Origin: Kribbella capetownensis
GTDB lineage: Bacteria > Actinomycetota > Actinomycetes > Propionibacteriales > Kribbellaceae
Assembly: GCF_004331485.1 (NCBI RefSeq)
Contig: NZ_SJKD01000003.1
Coordinates: 124,001 to 188,000, forward strand
Length of the DNA: 64,000 nt
Reading direction: 5' to 3'
The position numbers and the translations under genes are program-made. This document shows positions 1 through 7,931 of this stretch, piece after piece (position 1 is the first letter of the stretch; each line of letters opens with the position of its first letter). Below the pieces are notes generated by a model. The model worked only from the letters and a program-made list of their open reading frames with translations. It did not search any database and was not told the origin of the DNA.

Positions 1-41
1 CGCTGCCAGACTTTACGCACCTGACCGGCGGTCGCGCTCAT
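1..41 (-). CDS. Possible 5' end of a gene running off the left edge
   Basis: On the minus strand an ATG at 41 opens a frame reading MSATAGQVRKVWQ that stays open to the window edge. Purine-rich sequence (GGACGG) lies just upstream of the ATG. Only 13 codons are visible, so no family can be named. It would lie downstream of, and in the same direction as, the SPFH gene. Confidence 0.3.
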   Translation of the reverse strand, partial: MSATAGQVRKVWQ

Positions 42-123
42 CGGTCCGTCCGTTGAGCAGTCAGGATCCGATCGTTCCAGCAGAGGACGAAGCCTCGCGC
101 CAGGATCCACGGACCGAGGCTAG

Positions 124-160
124 GACAGGGCCTCCCCGGACGTACGGGGAAGGCCCTGTC
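124..160 (-). terminator. Terminator-like hairpin after the SPFH gene
   Basis: GACAGGGCCT-CCCC and GGGGAAGGCCCTGTC form a long GC-rich stem with one bulged base and an 8-nt loop, 13 nt beyond the SPFH stop codon. There is no clear T tract, as is common for actinobacterial terminators. Confidence 0.6.
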
Positions 161-172
161 GACGGTTGCTGC

Positions 173-1339
173 TCAGCGATCCTGGGGCGGCTCGGCGGCC
201 GGGGGCTCCGAGTTCGGCGACACCGGCGGTGTCGTCGGCAGGGTCGTCGGCGGGGTCTGCTGGCTGCGGCTGCTGACCGCCGCGTTCTGCGCGGCTGCGA
301 TCGCCTCCGCGACGGCGTTGTCGGCCTCGGCTACCGCGGCGTCCGGGACGGCCGCGGGGACGCCCTCGATCTCCGGTGCGTGGCCGTTGTCGAGCTCCGG
401 CGCCTGCCAGGTGCCCTCGGCCTTCTGGGTGATGCCGGCCACCTGGCCGACCGCACTGCCGAGACCCTTGAGCGCGTCGCCGATCTCGCTCGGCACGATC
501 CACAGCTTGTTCGCGTCGCCCTGGGCGATCGACGGCAGCATCTGCAGGTACTGGTACGCGAGCAGACCCTGGTCCGGCTTGCCGGCGTGGATCGCGTTGA
601 ACACCGTGGTGATGGCCTGCGCCTCACCCTGTGCCTTCAGGATCCGGGCCTCCCGCTCGGCCTGCGCGCGCAGGATCCGGGACTCCCGGTCGCCCTGGGC
701 GGTGAGGATCGCGGACTGCTTCTGGCCCTCGGCCGACAGCACCGCCGACTGCCGCATACCTTCGGCGGTCAGGATCGCGGCGCGCTTGTCGCGGTCCGCG
801 CGCATCTGCTTCTCCATCGAGTCCTGGATCGACGGCGGCGGGTCGATCGAGCGGAGCTCGACCCGGTTGACCCGGATGCCCCACTTGCCGGTCGCCTCGT
901 CCAGCACGTACCGGAGCTTCTCGTTGATCTCCTCGCGGCTGGTCAGCGTCTGCTCCAGGTCCATGCCACCGATGATGTTTCGCAGCGTCGTCATGGTCAG
1001 CTGCTCGATCGCCTGGATGTAGTTCGAGATCTCGTACGTCGCCCGGACCGGGTCGTTCACCTGGAAGTAGATGACGGAGTCGATCGACACCATCAGGTTG
1101 TCCTCGGTGATGACGCCTTGGGGCGGGAACGCGACCACTTGTTCGCGCATGTCGATGGTGTAGCGAACCTTGTCGACGAACGGCGTCAACAGGTTCAGGC
1201 CCGGCTGCAAACCGGTCTTGAACTTGCCGAACCGCTCGACGATCCCGACGGTCTGCTGCTGCACCACCCGGACGGACTTGACCAATGTGACGATCACCAG
1301 CAAGGCGACCACCGCAAGCACTATGAGGAACGCGGTCAC
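173..1339 (-). CDS. SPFH/band 7 (stomatin-like) membrane protein
   Basis: About 388 residues. An N-terminal hydrophobic segment (roughly residues 2-20) is followed by an SPFH/band 7 domain with the typical phrase TVGIVERFGKF and a conserved VDKVRYTIDMREQ stretch. Then comes an alanine/glutamate-rich helical region with repeated ILTAEG/VLSAEG/ILTAQG units (about 190-240) and a low-complexity proline/threonine-rich tail. Family members form large oligomers at membrane microdomains and are often paired with NfeD proteins, as here. I chose GTG at 1339 rather than GTG at 1351 because GGAGGG lies 5 nt before it. Substrates or partners beyond NfeD cannot be read from the sequence. Confidence 0.92.
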   Translation of the reverse strand: MTAFLIVLAVVALLVIVTLVKSVRVVQQQTVGIVERFGKFKTGLQPGLNLLTPFVDKVRYTIDMREQVVAFPPQGVITEDNLMVSIDSVIYFQVNDPVRATYEISNYIQAIEQLTMTTLRNIIGGMDLEQTLTSREEINEKLRYVLDEATGKWGIRVNRVELRSIDPPPSIQDSMEKQMRADRDKRAAILTAEGMRQSAVLSAEGQKQSAILTAQGDRESRILRAQAEREARILKAQGEAQAITTVFNAIHAGKPDQGLLAYQYLQMLPSIAQGDANKLWIVPSEIGDALKGLGSAVGQVAGITQKAEGTWQAPELDNGHAPEIEGVPAAVPDAAVAEADNAVAEAIAAAQNAAVSSRSQQTPPTTLPTTPPVSPNSEPPAAEPPQDR

Positions 1340-1529
1340 TAGACCCTCCACTCGACAGAACCCTCAGGACGGACAGTCTTTCCTATCGACGGGCCACCCG
1401 GCGTTCCGGTTCCCGGCGAGTCGGGCGCCTGATCCGTCATGGATCGCTGCCGTCCCTCGATTCCGACAGTACTGCGCGCAGGGGCCGACTCAACCTGCCC
1501 GCCGCGTCGGTTGTGTCTCAGACGCCCTC

Positions 1530-2057
1530 TCAGTTCTTGGGCGGGTCGGTCGGGTTCGGGTTCGGCGTCGACTCCGGGTTGTTCAGCTGGTGGTGCAGCG
1601 GGTCGCCGACCGGGTAGACGACGGCCGTCGCGCCGTCGATCGCCATCACCTCGACCCGGGTGCCCGGCGGGATCGTCGACACCTCGTCGTACGGGCGGTC
1701 GGTCCAGAGCTCACCGTTCAGCCGGATCGAGCCGCCGCCGTCGGGGTGGATCTCCTTGACCACGGTCCCGTTGCGGCCGATGACGTGCGCCGAACCGGTC
1801 TTCAGCTCGCCACCGTGGTGCATCTTGCGCACGAGCAGCGGACGGATCGCGGCCAGCATCGCGCCGGCCGTGATGAGGCCGACGACGATCTGCAGCCAGA
1901 GCAGTCCTGGGAGGAAGGCCGCCACCCCGGCGGCCGTGAGCGCACCGGCAGCCAGCATGAGCAGGGTGAAGTCGAGCGAAGCGAGCTCGGCCAGACCGAG
2001 GACGGCGGCGATCGTCAGCCAAGCCGCCCACACGTTGTCCCGCAGCCAATCCATCAT
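1530..2057 (-). CDS. NfeD-like membrane protein
   Basis: 175 residues: two or three hydrophobic segments in the first 75 residues, then a small beta-rich OB-fold domain (about 85-155, with SAHVIGRNGTVVKEI) typical of the NfeD C-terminal domain. This is the short NfeD form without the ClpP-like protease domain. It lies upstream of the SPFH gene on the same strand, the usual partner arrangement; NfeD proteins are thought to help assemble SPFH oligomers. No Shine-Dalgarno precedes the ATG, but a TAGGCT hexamer ends 6 nt before it, suggesting a leaderless transcript. The 178 bp between the two genes holds nothing else I recognise. Confidence 0.9.
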   Translation of the reverse strand: MMDWLRDNVWAAWLTIAAVLGLAELASLDFTLLMLAAGALTAAGVAAFLPGLLWLQIVVGLITAGAMLAAIRPLLVRKMHHGGELKTGSAHVIGRNGTVVKEIHPDGGGSIRLNGELWTDRPYDEVSTIPPGTRVEVMAIDGATAVVYPVGDPLHHQLNNPESTPNPNPTDPPKN

Positions 2058-2063
2058 TTCCCA

Positions 2064-2069
2064 AGCCTA
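2064..2069 (-). promoter_or_regulatory. Candidate -10 box for a leaderless nfeD transcript
   Basis: TAGGCT (TANNNT class) ends six bases before the NfeD ATG, the spacing seen at leaderless actinobacterial promoters. The -35 region 17 nt further upstream (CTGTGT) is poor. Confidence 0.35.
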
Positions 2070-2135
2070 TCCACGTTCCGGTCCCCACACAGGCTCTTGG
2101 ACGTGCCTGCCCGGTCACAGGATCCAAACCATCTC

Positions 2136-2215
2136 CTGGGCTGACCCATGAGATGGTGGGTTCACCCCCGCCAATCCGACTGGCCGACCCACCATCTCCC
2201 TGGCCCACCCACGAG
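2136..2215. repeat. Dispersed palindromic repeat, copy A
   Basis: An 80-bp intergenic element aligns without gaps to 55775-55854 at 54 of 80 positions. The blocks AGATGGTGGGTT and ACCCACCAT are identical in both copies. GAGATGGTGGGT (2150-2161) and ACCCACCATCTC (2187-2198) form a perfect 12-bp inverted repeat. It sits between the 3' end of the ABC gene and the 5' end of nfeD. Confidence 0.65.
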
Positions 2216-2248
2216 ACGGGCGCGGGGCGGGAGCGCGGTGGGTGGGGC

Positions 2249-3031
2249 TCAGAGGGCGCGGGCGGTGTATCTGCCGTCTTCGTGGTTCAGGGACAGAGCG
2301 AGGTCGAAGGTGTCGCTCAGGGTCTGGGCGGTGAGGGCCTCGGCGATCGGGCCGGCCGAGACGATGCGGCCCTGCTTGAGCAGGAGCGCGTGGGTGAAGC
2401 CGGGCGGGATCTCCTCGACGTGGTGGGTGACGAGGACCATCGCGGGAGCACCGACCGCGGTCGCGATCGAGCTGAGTGAGCGCACCAGCTGCTCACGGCC
2501 GGTCAGGTCGAGACCGGCGGCCGGCTCGTCCATCAGCATCAGCTCGGGATCGGTCATCAGGGCGCGAGCGATCTGGACTCGCTTCCGCTCCCCCTCCGAC
2601 AACGTGCCGAACGTTCGCTCGCTCAGATGCGCGATGCCGAGCTCGCTGAGCAACTCCTTGGCCCGCTGGTGGTCCAGCTCGTCGTACTCCTCCCGCCAGC
2701 GACCGAGGACGGCGTACGACGCGGAGACGACGACATCCGCGACTCGTTCACCCCTGGGGAGGCGGTCGGCCAATGCGGCACTGGTCAGTCCGATCCGGGG
2801 CCGCAGTTCGAAGACGTCGATCGCACCGAGCACCTCACCGAGCAGTCCGGCGACACCTGCGGTCGGGTGGATCTGGGCGGCGAGGACCTGCAGCAGGGTC
2901 GTCTTGCCGGCACCGTTCGGTCCGATCACCACCCACCGATCGGCCTCGTCGATGGTCCAGTCGATGCCGTCGAGCAGAAGCGCGTCACCGCGGACGATCG
3001 ACACCCCGGCCAGCTCCACCACTGCAGTCAT
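2249..3031 (-). CDS. ABC transporter ATP-binding protein
   Basis: 260 residues forming one ABC ATPase domain. Walker A is GPNGAGKTT at about residues 37-45, the signature is LSEGE followed by RKRVQIARAL, Walker B is LMLMDEP, and a switch histidine lies in VLVTHHVEE. It has no membrane segment and no permease gene beside it, so the transported substrate is unknown; soluble stand-alone ATPases of this type occur widely in actinobacteria. I chose the ATG at 3031 because the ABC fold starts directly after it and the upstream extension has no homology features. Confidence 0.9.
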   Translation of the reverse strand: MTAVVELAGVSIVRGDALLLDGIDWTIDEADRWVVIGPNGAGKTTLLQVLAAQIHPTAGVAGLLGEVLGAIDVFELRPRIGLTSAALADRLPRGERVADVVVSASYAVLGRWREEYDELDHQRAKELLSELGIAHLSERTFGTLSEGERKRVQIARALMTDPELMLMDEPAAGLDLTGREQLVRSLSSIATAVGAPAMVLVTHHVEEIPPGFTHALLLKQGRIVSAGPIAEALTAQTLSDTFDLALSLNHEDGRYTARAL

Positions 3032-3130
3032 GCCCCAAAACCTACGGGGTGGCTCCGCGTGCCCGGTAGCCACCCTGGACCTGCCTGGCCGGAGTCGTCC
3101 GGCCGGTGTGTTGGTGGGACACTGTCGGGC

Positions 3131-3865
3131 GTGCTGACCACCTCCGCCTCGGTCCGGTTCACCGTCTGGACGAACGCGATGCTGACCGGTGCCTGCGACC
3201 CCGACACCGCCGCGCACAAGATCCTCGGCGACGACGTCGGGCACCATGTCGCGGGCCTGGCCGGACATCCGGACCCGGCCACTCTCCCCGTGGCGCTGAA
3301 CCTCTTGCGTGCTGCGGGAGCGACCCAGGCCCACCTCGCGTTGCCGGTCCCGGGTGACCCGATCGGACTCGCCGGACCGCCGTCGTTCAACGAGGCCGCC
3401 CTGGAAACGGGTGAGGCCGTCGTACTGTCGGGCGCCGAGATCGGACTGGTTCCGGCGTACGTCGGTCCGGCCGTGCAGTGGAGTGTGATGCCGGCGGCAA
3501 GTCCGCTGCCTGCCGACATCGGTGAGGCGGACCGTGGCCTGCGGCTGGCCCTGATCGAGGCCGCGGACTCGCTGGCCGCGCTCGACGTCGCACGCTGGAA
3601 GCCCGAGGTCGCGGACGCGCTGATCGACATCCGCAAGATCGGCAGCGGCCGGAACGACGATCTTGCCCCGGGCTACCAACCTCGCGCGGTGAAGGCGGCG
3701 GCGACCGCCCGGCGTTGCCTGGCCATCGCGGACGCCGCGCTCGAGGACGATGGCGCGGCGGTCACCGGTGCCGAGGCTGACGCTCGCCGCCGGGCGCTGC
3801 TGGACCTCGCCGCCGCGGCCAGGCGCGCGTTGGTCGCGGCCTGCGCGCCTCCTGTTCACGCCTGA
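3131..3865 (+). CDS. Conserved hypothetical protein
   Basis: About 244 residues from GTG 3131. I do not recognise the family. The composition is soluble and alanine-rich. Readable blocks include VLSGAEIGLVPAYVG and a C-terminal helical part rich in Ala and Arg. It is divergent from the ABC gene and 53 nt upstream of serB on the same strand. No catalytic motif, signal peptide or membrane segment is apparent. The strong coding bias supports a real gene. Confidence 0.75.
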   Translation: MLTTSASVRFTVWTNAMLTGACDPDTAAHKILGDDVGHHVAGLAGHPDPATLPVALNLLRAAGATQAHLALPVPGDPIGLAGPPSFNEAALETGEAVVLSGAEIGLVPAYVGPAVQWSVMPAASPLPADIGEADRGLRLALIEAADSLAALDVARWKPEVADALIDIRKIGSGRNDDLAPGYQPRAVKAAATARRCLAIADAALEDDGAAVTGAEADARRRALLDLAAAARRALVAACAPPVHA

Positions 3866-3918
3866 GATATGGACCGGACAGCAGACCGACAGGTGATTTG
3901 GGTAGCGTCGGTGCTGCG

Positions 3919-5136
3919 ATGACAGAAGAGGCTGAGCTCGAGAAGCATTCACCCGATCGACCGACCGTGCTGGTCACTCTGACCGGCACCGACCGGCCCG
4001 GGCTGACGTCCGCGGTGCTCTCGACGATCGCGACCCGCGGCCTCGAGGTGATCGACGCCGAACAGGTCGTGCTCCGGGGCCGGCTGGTCCTCGGCGTCCT
4101 GCTGTCCGCGCCGCGTGACCACAAGGACCTGAAAGAGGAACTGAAGGCGCTGGCCGACGTTCTCGACGTCGAGATCTCGGTGGAGAAGGGCGTCGGTGAC
4201 AACGAGCCGCGGCGCAAGGGCCGCAGCCAGGTCACCGTGATCGGGCATCCGCTGTCCGCGGCCGGGCTGGCCGCGATCGCCGGCCGGATCGCCGACACCG
4301 GCGCCAACATCGACCGGATCAGCCGGATGGCGCGGTACCCGGTGACCGCGATGGAGATCGCCGTATCCGGTGCCGACCCGGACACGCTGCGTGCTGTGCT
4401 CGCGCTGGAGGGTGTCCGGCAGGGCCTCGACGTGGCAGTTCAGGACGGCGGACTGTACCGCCGGGCCAAGCGGCTGATCGTGATGGACGTCGACTCGACG
4501 CTGATCCAGGGCGAGGTCATCGAGATGCTCGCCGGGCACGCCGGCCGGCTGGAGGAGGTCGCGGCCGTCACCGAGCAGGCGATGCGCGGCGAGCTCGACT
4601 TCGCCGAGTCGCTGCGGCACCGGGTCTCCAAGCTGGAGGGCCTGCCCGCGTCGGCACTCGACGAGGTGTACGACGCGATCCAGCTGGCGCCCGGAGCCCG
4701 GACGCTGGTGCGGACGCTCAAGCGGCTCGGGTACAAGTTCGCGATCGTCAGCGGCGGTTTCAGCCAGATCACCGGCAAGCTGGTCGCGGACCTCGGCATC
4801 GACTACGCGCAGGCGAACGAGCTGGAGATCGTCGACGGCAGGCTGACCGGCCGGGTGATCGGCGAGATCGTCGACCGGGCCGGCAAGGCCACCGCGCTGC
4901 GGCGGTTCGCCGCACAGTCCGGTACGCCGCTGTCCCAGACGGTCGCGATCGGTGACGGCGCCAACGACCTCGACATGCTCGCCGCGGCCGGTCTCGGTGT
5001 CGCGTTCAACGCCAAGCCGGTCGTCCGCGCGGCCGCCGACACGCACCTGAGCGTGCCGTACCTGGACACGATCCTGTACCTGCTCGGCATCAGCCGCGAG
5101 GAAGTGGAAGCCGCAGACGCGGACAACCCGGCCTGA
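3919..5136 (+). CDS. serB: Phosphoserine phosphatase SerB
   Basis: 405 residues. The last step of serine synthesis: phosphoserine + water gives serine + phosphate. Two ACT-like regulatory domains occupy about residues 12-175 (first opens VLVTLTGTDRPGLTSAVL). The HAD catalytic domain follows, with the nucleophile motif DVDST (Asp190, Asp192), the SGGF motif, and the Mg-binding GDGANDLDML. ACT-HAD fusions of this size are the usual actinobacterial SerB. The start is ATG 3919, 53 nt after the upstream gene; an alternative TTG at 3898 would add seven residues. Confidence 0.95.
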   Translation: MTEEAELEKHSPDRPTVLVTLTGTDRPGLTSAVLSTIATRGLEVIDAEQVVLRGRLVLGVLLSAPRDHKDLKEELKALADVLDVEISVEKGVGDNEPRRKGRSQVTVIGHPLSAAGLAAIAGRIADTGANIDRISRMARYPVTAMEIAVSGADPDTLRAVLALEGVRQGLDVAVQDGGLYRRAKRLIVMDVDSTLIQGEVIEMLAGHAGRLEEVAAVTEQAMRGELDFAESLRHRVSKLEGLPASALDEVYDAIQLAPGARTLVRTLKRLGYKFAIVSGGFSQITGKLVADLGIDYAQANELEIVDGRLTGRVIGEIVDRAGKATALRRFAAQSGTPLSQTVAIGDGANDLDMLAAAGLGVAFNAKPVVRAAADTHLSVPYLDTILYLLGISREEVEAADADNPA

Positions 5137-5178
5137 CCGCGGCTGTCTGCAGACCCGCGGGTGCGGGAAGATCGCGAC

Positions 5179-6061
5179 ATGGAGTTCTCCAGCCGGCCCG
5201 CGACACCCGACGACGCGGGCGCCATGTACCAGGTGATCGCTGCCAGTGAGCAGGACTGGCACGGCCAGGTCGAGGCGATTCCGGACCAGGTCGCGGCGGA
5301 CCTGCGCCGTCCCGGGCTGAATCCTGAGCGCGACACCCTCGTCGTCCACGCGGAGAACGGCGATCTGGCCGGCTGGGTCTGGCTCCACCTGGGCAAGCGC
5401 GCGCAGGTCGCCGTCCACCCGTCGTACCGCGAGCGCGGGATCGGGACGATGCTGCTCGATTGGATCGAGGCGCGGTCCCGCGAGGCCGGGAGTGCCTGGG
5501 TCGCGCAGACCGTGGACGACGCGGACGAGGCCGGCACCGACCTTGCTCCGATCCCGCGGGTACGAGGTACTCGCGACGAACTGGCTGCTTGTGCGGTCGA
5601 TCGACGGACCCGCTGCTCGCGAGCTGGCGGCTGGGATCAGGCTCGGTGCGTACGACCCGGCGCGGGCGCACGAGGTGCACGAGCTGGTCGAGGACGCATT
5701 CTCCACCTTCCGGTCACGCCGGAAGTCCTTCGAAGAGTGGGGACAGCTGACCGTCGAGCGGCCCAGCTTCCTGCCCGCGGTGTCGACCCTGGCGTACGCC
5801 GGGGACGAGTTGGTCGGCGCGGTGCTCGCACTCGACCTCCCGGACAGCCGCGAGGGGTACGTCGAGCAGCTAGCGGTCCGGGCCGACCAGCGGAACAAGG
5901 GCATCGCCCGCGCCATGCTCGACCAGACCTGCGCCGAGTTCGCCCGGCTCGGGCGCGACAGCTGCATCCTCTGGACCCACTCCGGCACCGGCGCCCTGGC
6001 CATGTACGAACACCTCGGCATGCACGTCCGCCGCAGTACGACGGTCTGGCGCCACGCCTAG
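5179..6061 (+). pseudogene. Tandem GNAT acetyltransferase with an apparent +1 frameshift
   Basis: Frame 1 from ATG 5179 encodes a GNAT fold: acetyl-CoA loop region VAVHPSYRERGIGTMLLDWIE, then AWVAQTVDDADEAGT. The next piece of the same domain, TLLRSRGYEVLATNWLLV, continues in frame 2. A second GNAT domain (QLAVRADQRNKGIARAMLDQ, GTGALAMYEHLGM) then runs to the stop at 6061. The total length is 3n+1, so one extra base near 5535-5545 would restore a tandem GNAT protein of about 293 residues. This could be a true disruption, a recent mutation or a sequencing error. The substrate is unknown. The 3' end overlaps the next convergent gene by 4 nt. Confidence 0.75.
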
Positions 6062-6762
6062 CAGTACTCGATCGGACCGATGACGGTCCGACCTACGCGC
6101 TCGGCGATCACCGGCCCGTGGGCTTCGGCGGCATCACTGTCGCGAGTGGTCACGTACAGGTGGTAGCCGGGCGGCGCCGGGGCCAGATCCCACAGCCCAG
6201 TGGCATTGACGGACAGCTCGATCCCGGTGTGCTTCGCGGTCGGTTCCAACCCGAGCTCCGGCACCGCCGGCCAGCAGCCGACAGCCCAGTGCACCGACGT
6301 TCGCTCCGGCCCTCCGATCGGTGGGATCACCGACCAGTCGAACTGCGCGAGTGGCAGGTCGTCCACGGACACTTCCGTCTCGACCACCGGGAGCTGATCG
6401 AGCGTGCCCACAGCGTCCGTGTCCTCCTCCGACAGCGCCAACCAGAAGCCGCCCTCTCCGTCCGAGACCCCGATGGGTACGTCGGGATCGAGCCCACGGC
6501 GCTGATCGGCGGGAATCAACGGATCCAGCCTGTCGAGGAACCGGCTCGTCGTCTCCGCGGAGGTATGCAGCTCCAGCACCACGTTCGCGCCGAACCGTGT
6601 CAGGCTCAGGAACCGGCGGGCGGCCCGGGAGTCCGTCCTGACGATCAGCTCGACCTGGACCTGGGCACGATCCGCGGCGATGTCGAGCAGGCGTTCGACT
6701 GTCGCCGCGGCGTCGGCGAGCCGGGTGCCGGTCTCGATCAGGTGGAAGGCCGAATTGCTCAT
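6058..6762 (-). CDS. Hypothetical protein
   Basis: 234 residues, family not recognised. The N-terminal half is helical (LADAAATVERLLDIAADRAQ), and the rest is predicted beta-rich with the phrase FDWSVIPPIGGPERTSVHW. No signal peptide or membrane segment. It is convergent with the GNAT gene, whose stop codon overlaps its own, and divergent from cphB. I give no function. Confidence 0.75.
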   Translation of the reverse strand: MSNSAFHLIETGTRLADAAATVERLLDIAADRAQVQVELIVRTDSRAARRFLSLTRFGANVVLELHTSAETTSRFLDRLDPLIPADQRRGLDPDVPIGVSDGEGGFWLALSEEDTDAVGTLDQLPVVETEVSVDDLPLAQFDWSVIPPIGGPERTSVHWAVGCWPAVPELGLEPTAKHTGIELSVNATGLWDLAPAPPGYHLYVTTRDSDAAEAHGPVIAERVGRTVIGPIEYC

Positions 6763-6830
6763 GCGCCCATTCTCACGACCGCGGGGATCAGCCCTCGTTC
6801 CGCCATGCGGGTCTGCGGCGCGAGAGCACC

Positions 6831-6836
6831 TATCCT
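6831..6836 (+). promoter_or_regulatory. Candidate -10 box for a leaderless cphB transcript
   Basis: TATCCT ends six bases before the cyanophycinase ATG, and no Shine-Dalgarno sequence is present. This matches leaderless actinobacterial promoters. No good -35 box is visible. Confidence 0.4.
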
Positions 6837-6842
6837 TCCGCT

Positions 6843-7925
6843 ATGTCTGATCTGCAGGGTGGTGGGCCGGGGGCCCTGTTCGCCATTGGTGGCGCCGAGG
6901 ACAAGCTGAAGAGACGCACGGTGCTGCAGGAGTTCGTCGAGTCGGCCGGTGGATCCAAGGCCCGGATCGTGGTCGTTCCGACCGCGTCCGCGCTCGGCCC
7001 CGACGTCGTCGACGTGTACCACGCCCTGTTCGCCGCCCTCGGCGCCGCGAGCGTCGTCGGCGTCCGCCCGGAGAACCGCGAGGACGCCGACGACCCGGCC
7101 TTCCTCGAGCCGCTGGAGGACGCGACCGGCATCTTCATGACCGGCGGCAACCAGCTCAAGCTCGCCGGTGTCGTCACGGGTACGGCGTTCGGCCGCGCAG
7201 TCACCGCCGCCCACGACCGCGGTGCCACGGTCGGCGGTACGTCGGCCGGCGCGAGCATCCTGGCCGAGCACATGATCGCCTTCGGCCGCTCGGGCGCGAC
7301 CCCGCGGCAGCGGATGAGTCAGCTGTCGGGCGGTCTCGGCCTGGTCCAGGGGGCGATCGTCGACCAGCATTTCGCTCAGCGGAACCGGTACGGCCGGCTG
7401 CTGTCGCTGGTCGCCCAGTCCCCCGGCCTGCTCGGCATCGGCGTCGACGAGGACACCGCCGCCGTTGTCCGCGGTACTCACCTGGAGGTCGTCGGCCGTG
7501 GTGCGGTGACGATCTTCGACGGCAGCCGGATCGCGTCCAACGCCCACTACGCCAAGCGATCCGAGCCGATCCTCGCGTCAGGCGTCGTACTGCACGTGTT
7601 GCCGGCCACCGCGACGTTCGACCTGGAGGCGCGGGTGCTGCTGTCGTACGGTCCGCAGCCGCCGGCGGAGGAGATCGCCGAGCTCGAGGCCGCCGAGGCG
7701 GACCTGCAGAAGCTGGCGAGGGAGATCGCCGCCGAGGGGGTGTCACCCAAGTACTACGCGGATCGCAAGCGGCGAGCGGGACGTCGTACCGCGCAGGCGG
7801 AGTCGTCCAAACGGGCCGCCGGGAGATCGTCGGCTGCCGGGGAGTCCAGACCGGAGGCGACCGAGCCGATCACGGCCGGCGCCGACCTCGACGACCCCTC
7901 CGACCGCATGCCGCCATCAGAGTAG
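6843..7925 (+). CDS. cphB: Cyanophycinase
   Basis: 360 residues. Peptidase family S51: hydrolyses cyanophycin (multi-L-arginyl-poly-L-aspartate) to beta-Asp-Arg dipeptides. The nucleophile elbow GGTSAGAS carries Ser134. Other family blocks are IGGAEDK near the N-terminus, GIFMTGGNQLKL, and VDQHFAQRNRYGRLL. No signal peptide, so it is probably cytoplasmic. The last 65 or so residues form a low-complexity Arg/Ala then Ser/Glu-rich tail beyond the usual S51 domain. It lies 6 nt upstream of cphA, so synthesis and breakdown enzymes are likely co-transcribed and store nitrogen, carbon and energy. Confidence 0.93.
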   Translation: MSDLQGGGPGALFAIGGAEDKLKRRTVLQEFVESAGGSKARIVVVPTASALGPDVVDVYHALFAALGAASVVGVRPENREDADDPAFLEPLEDATGIFMTGGNQLKLAGVVTGTAFGRAVTAAHDRGATVGGTSAGASILAEHMIAFGRSGATPRQRMSQLSGGLGLVQGAIVDQHFAQRNRYGRLLSLVAQSPGLLGIGVDEDTAAVVRGTHLEVVGRGAVTIFDGSRIASNAHYAKRSEPILASGVVLHVLPATATFDLEARVLLSYGPQPPAEEIAELEAAEADLQKLAREIAAEGVSPKYYADRKRRAGRRTAQAESSKRAAGRSSAAGESRPEATEPITAGADLDDPSDRMPPSE

Positions 7926-7931
7926 GACCGA

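Noticed and set aside
3949..6021. Open frame of about 690 codons antisense to serB and the GNAT gene
   Set aside because: Covers two well-supported plus-strand genes and shows no protein motifs.
5161..6909. Frame 1 continuation of the GNAT gene to 6909 as one long protein
   Set aside because: After about 5540 the GNAT homology moves to frame 2; the remaining frame 1 sequence is non-homologous and crosses two other genes.
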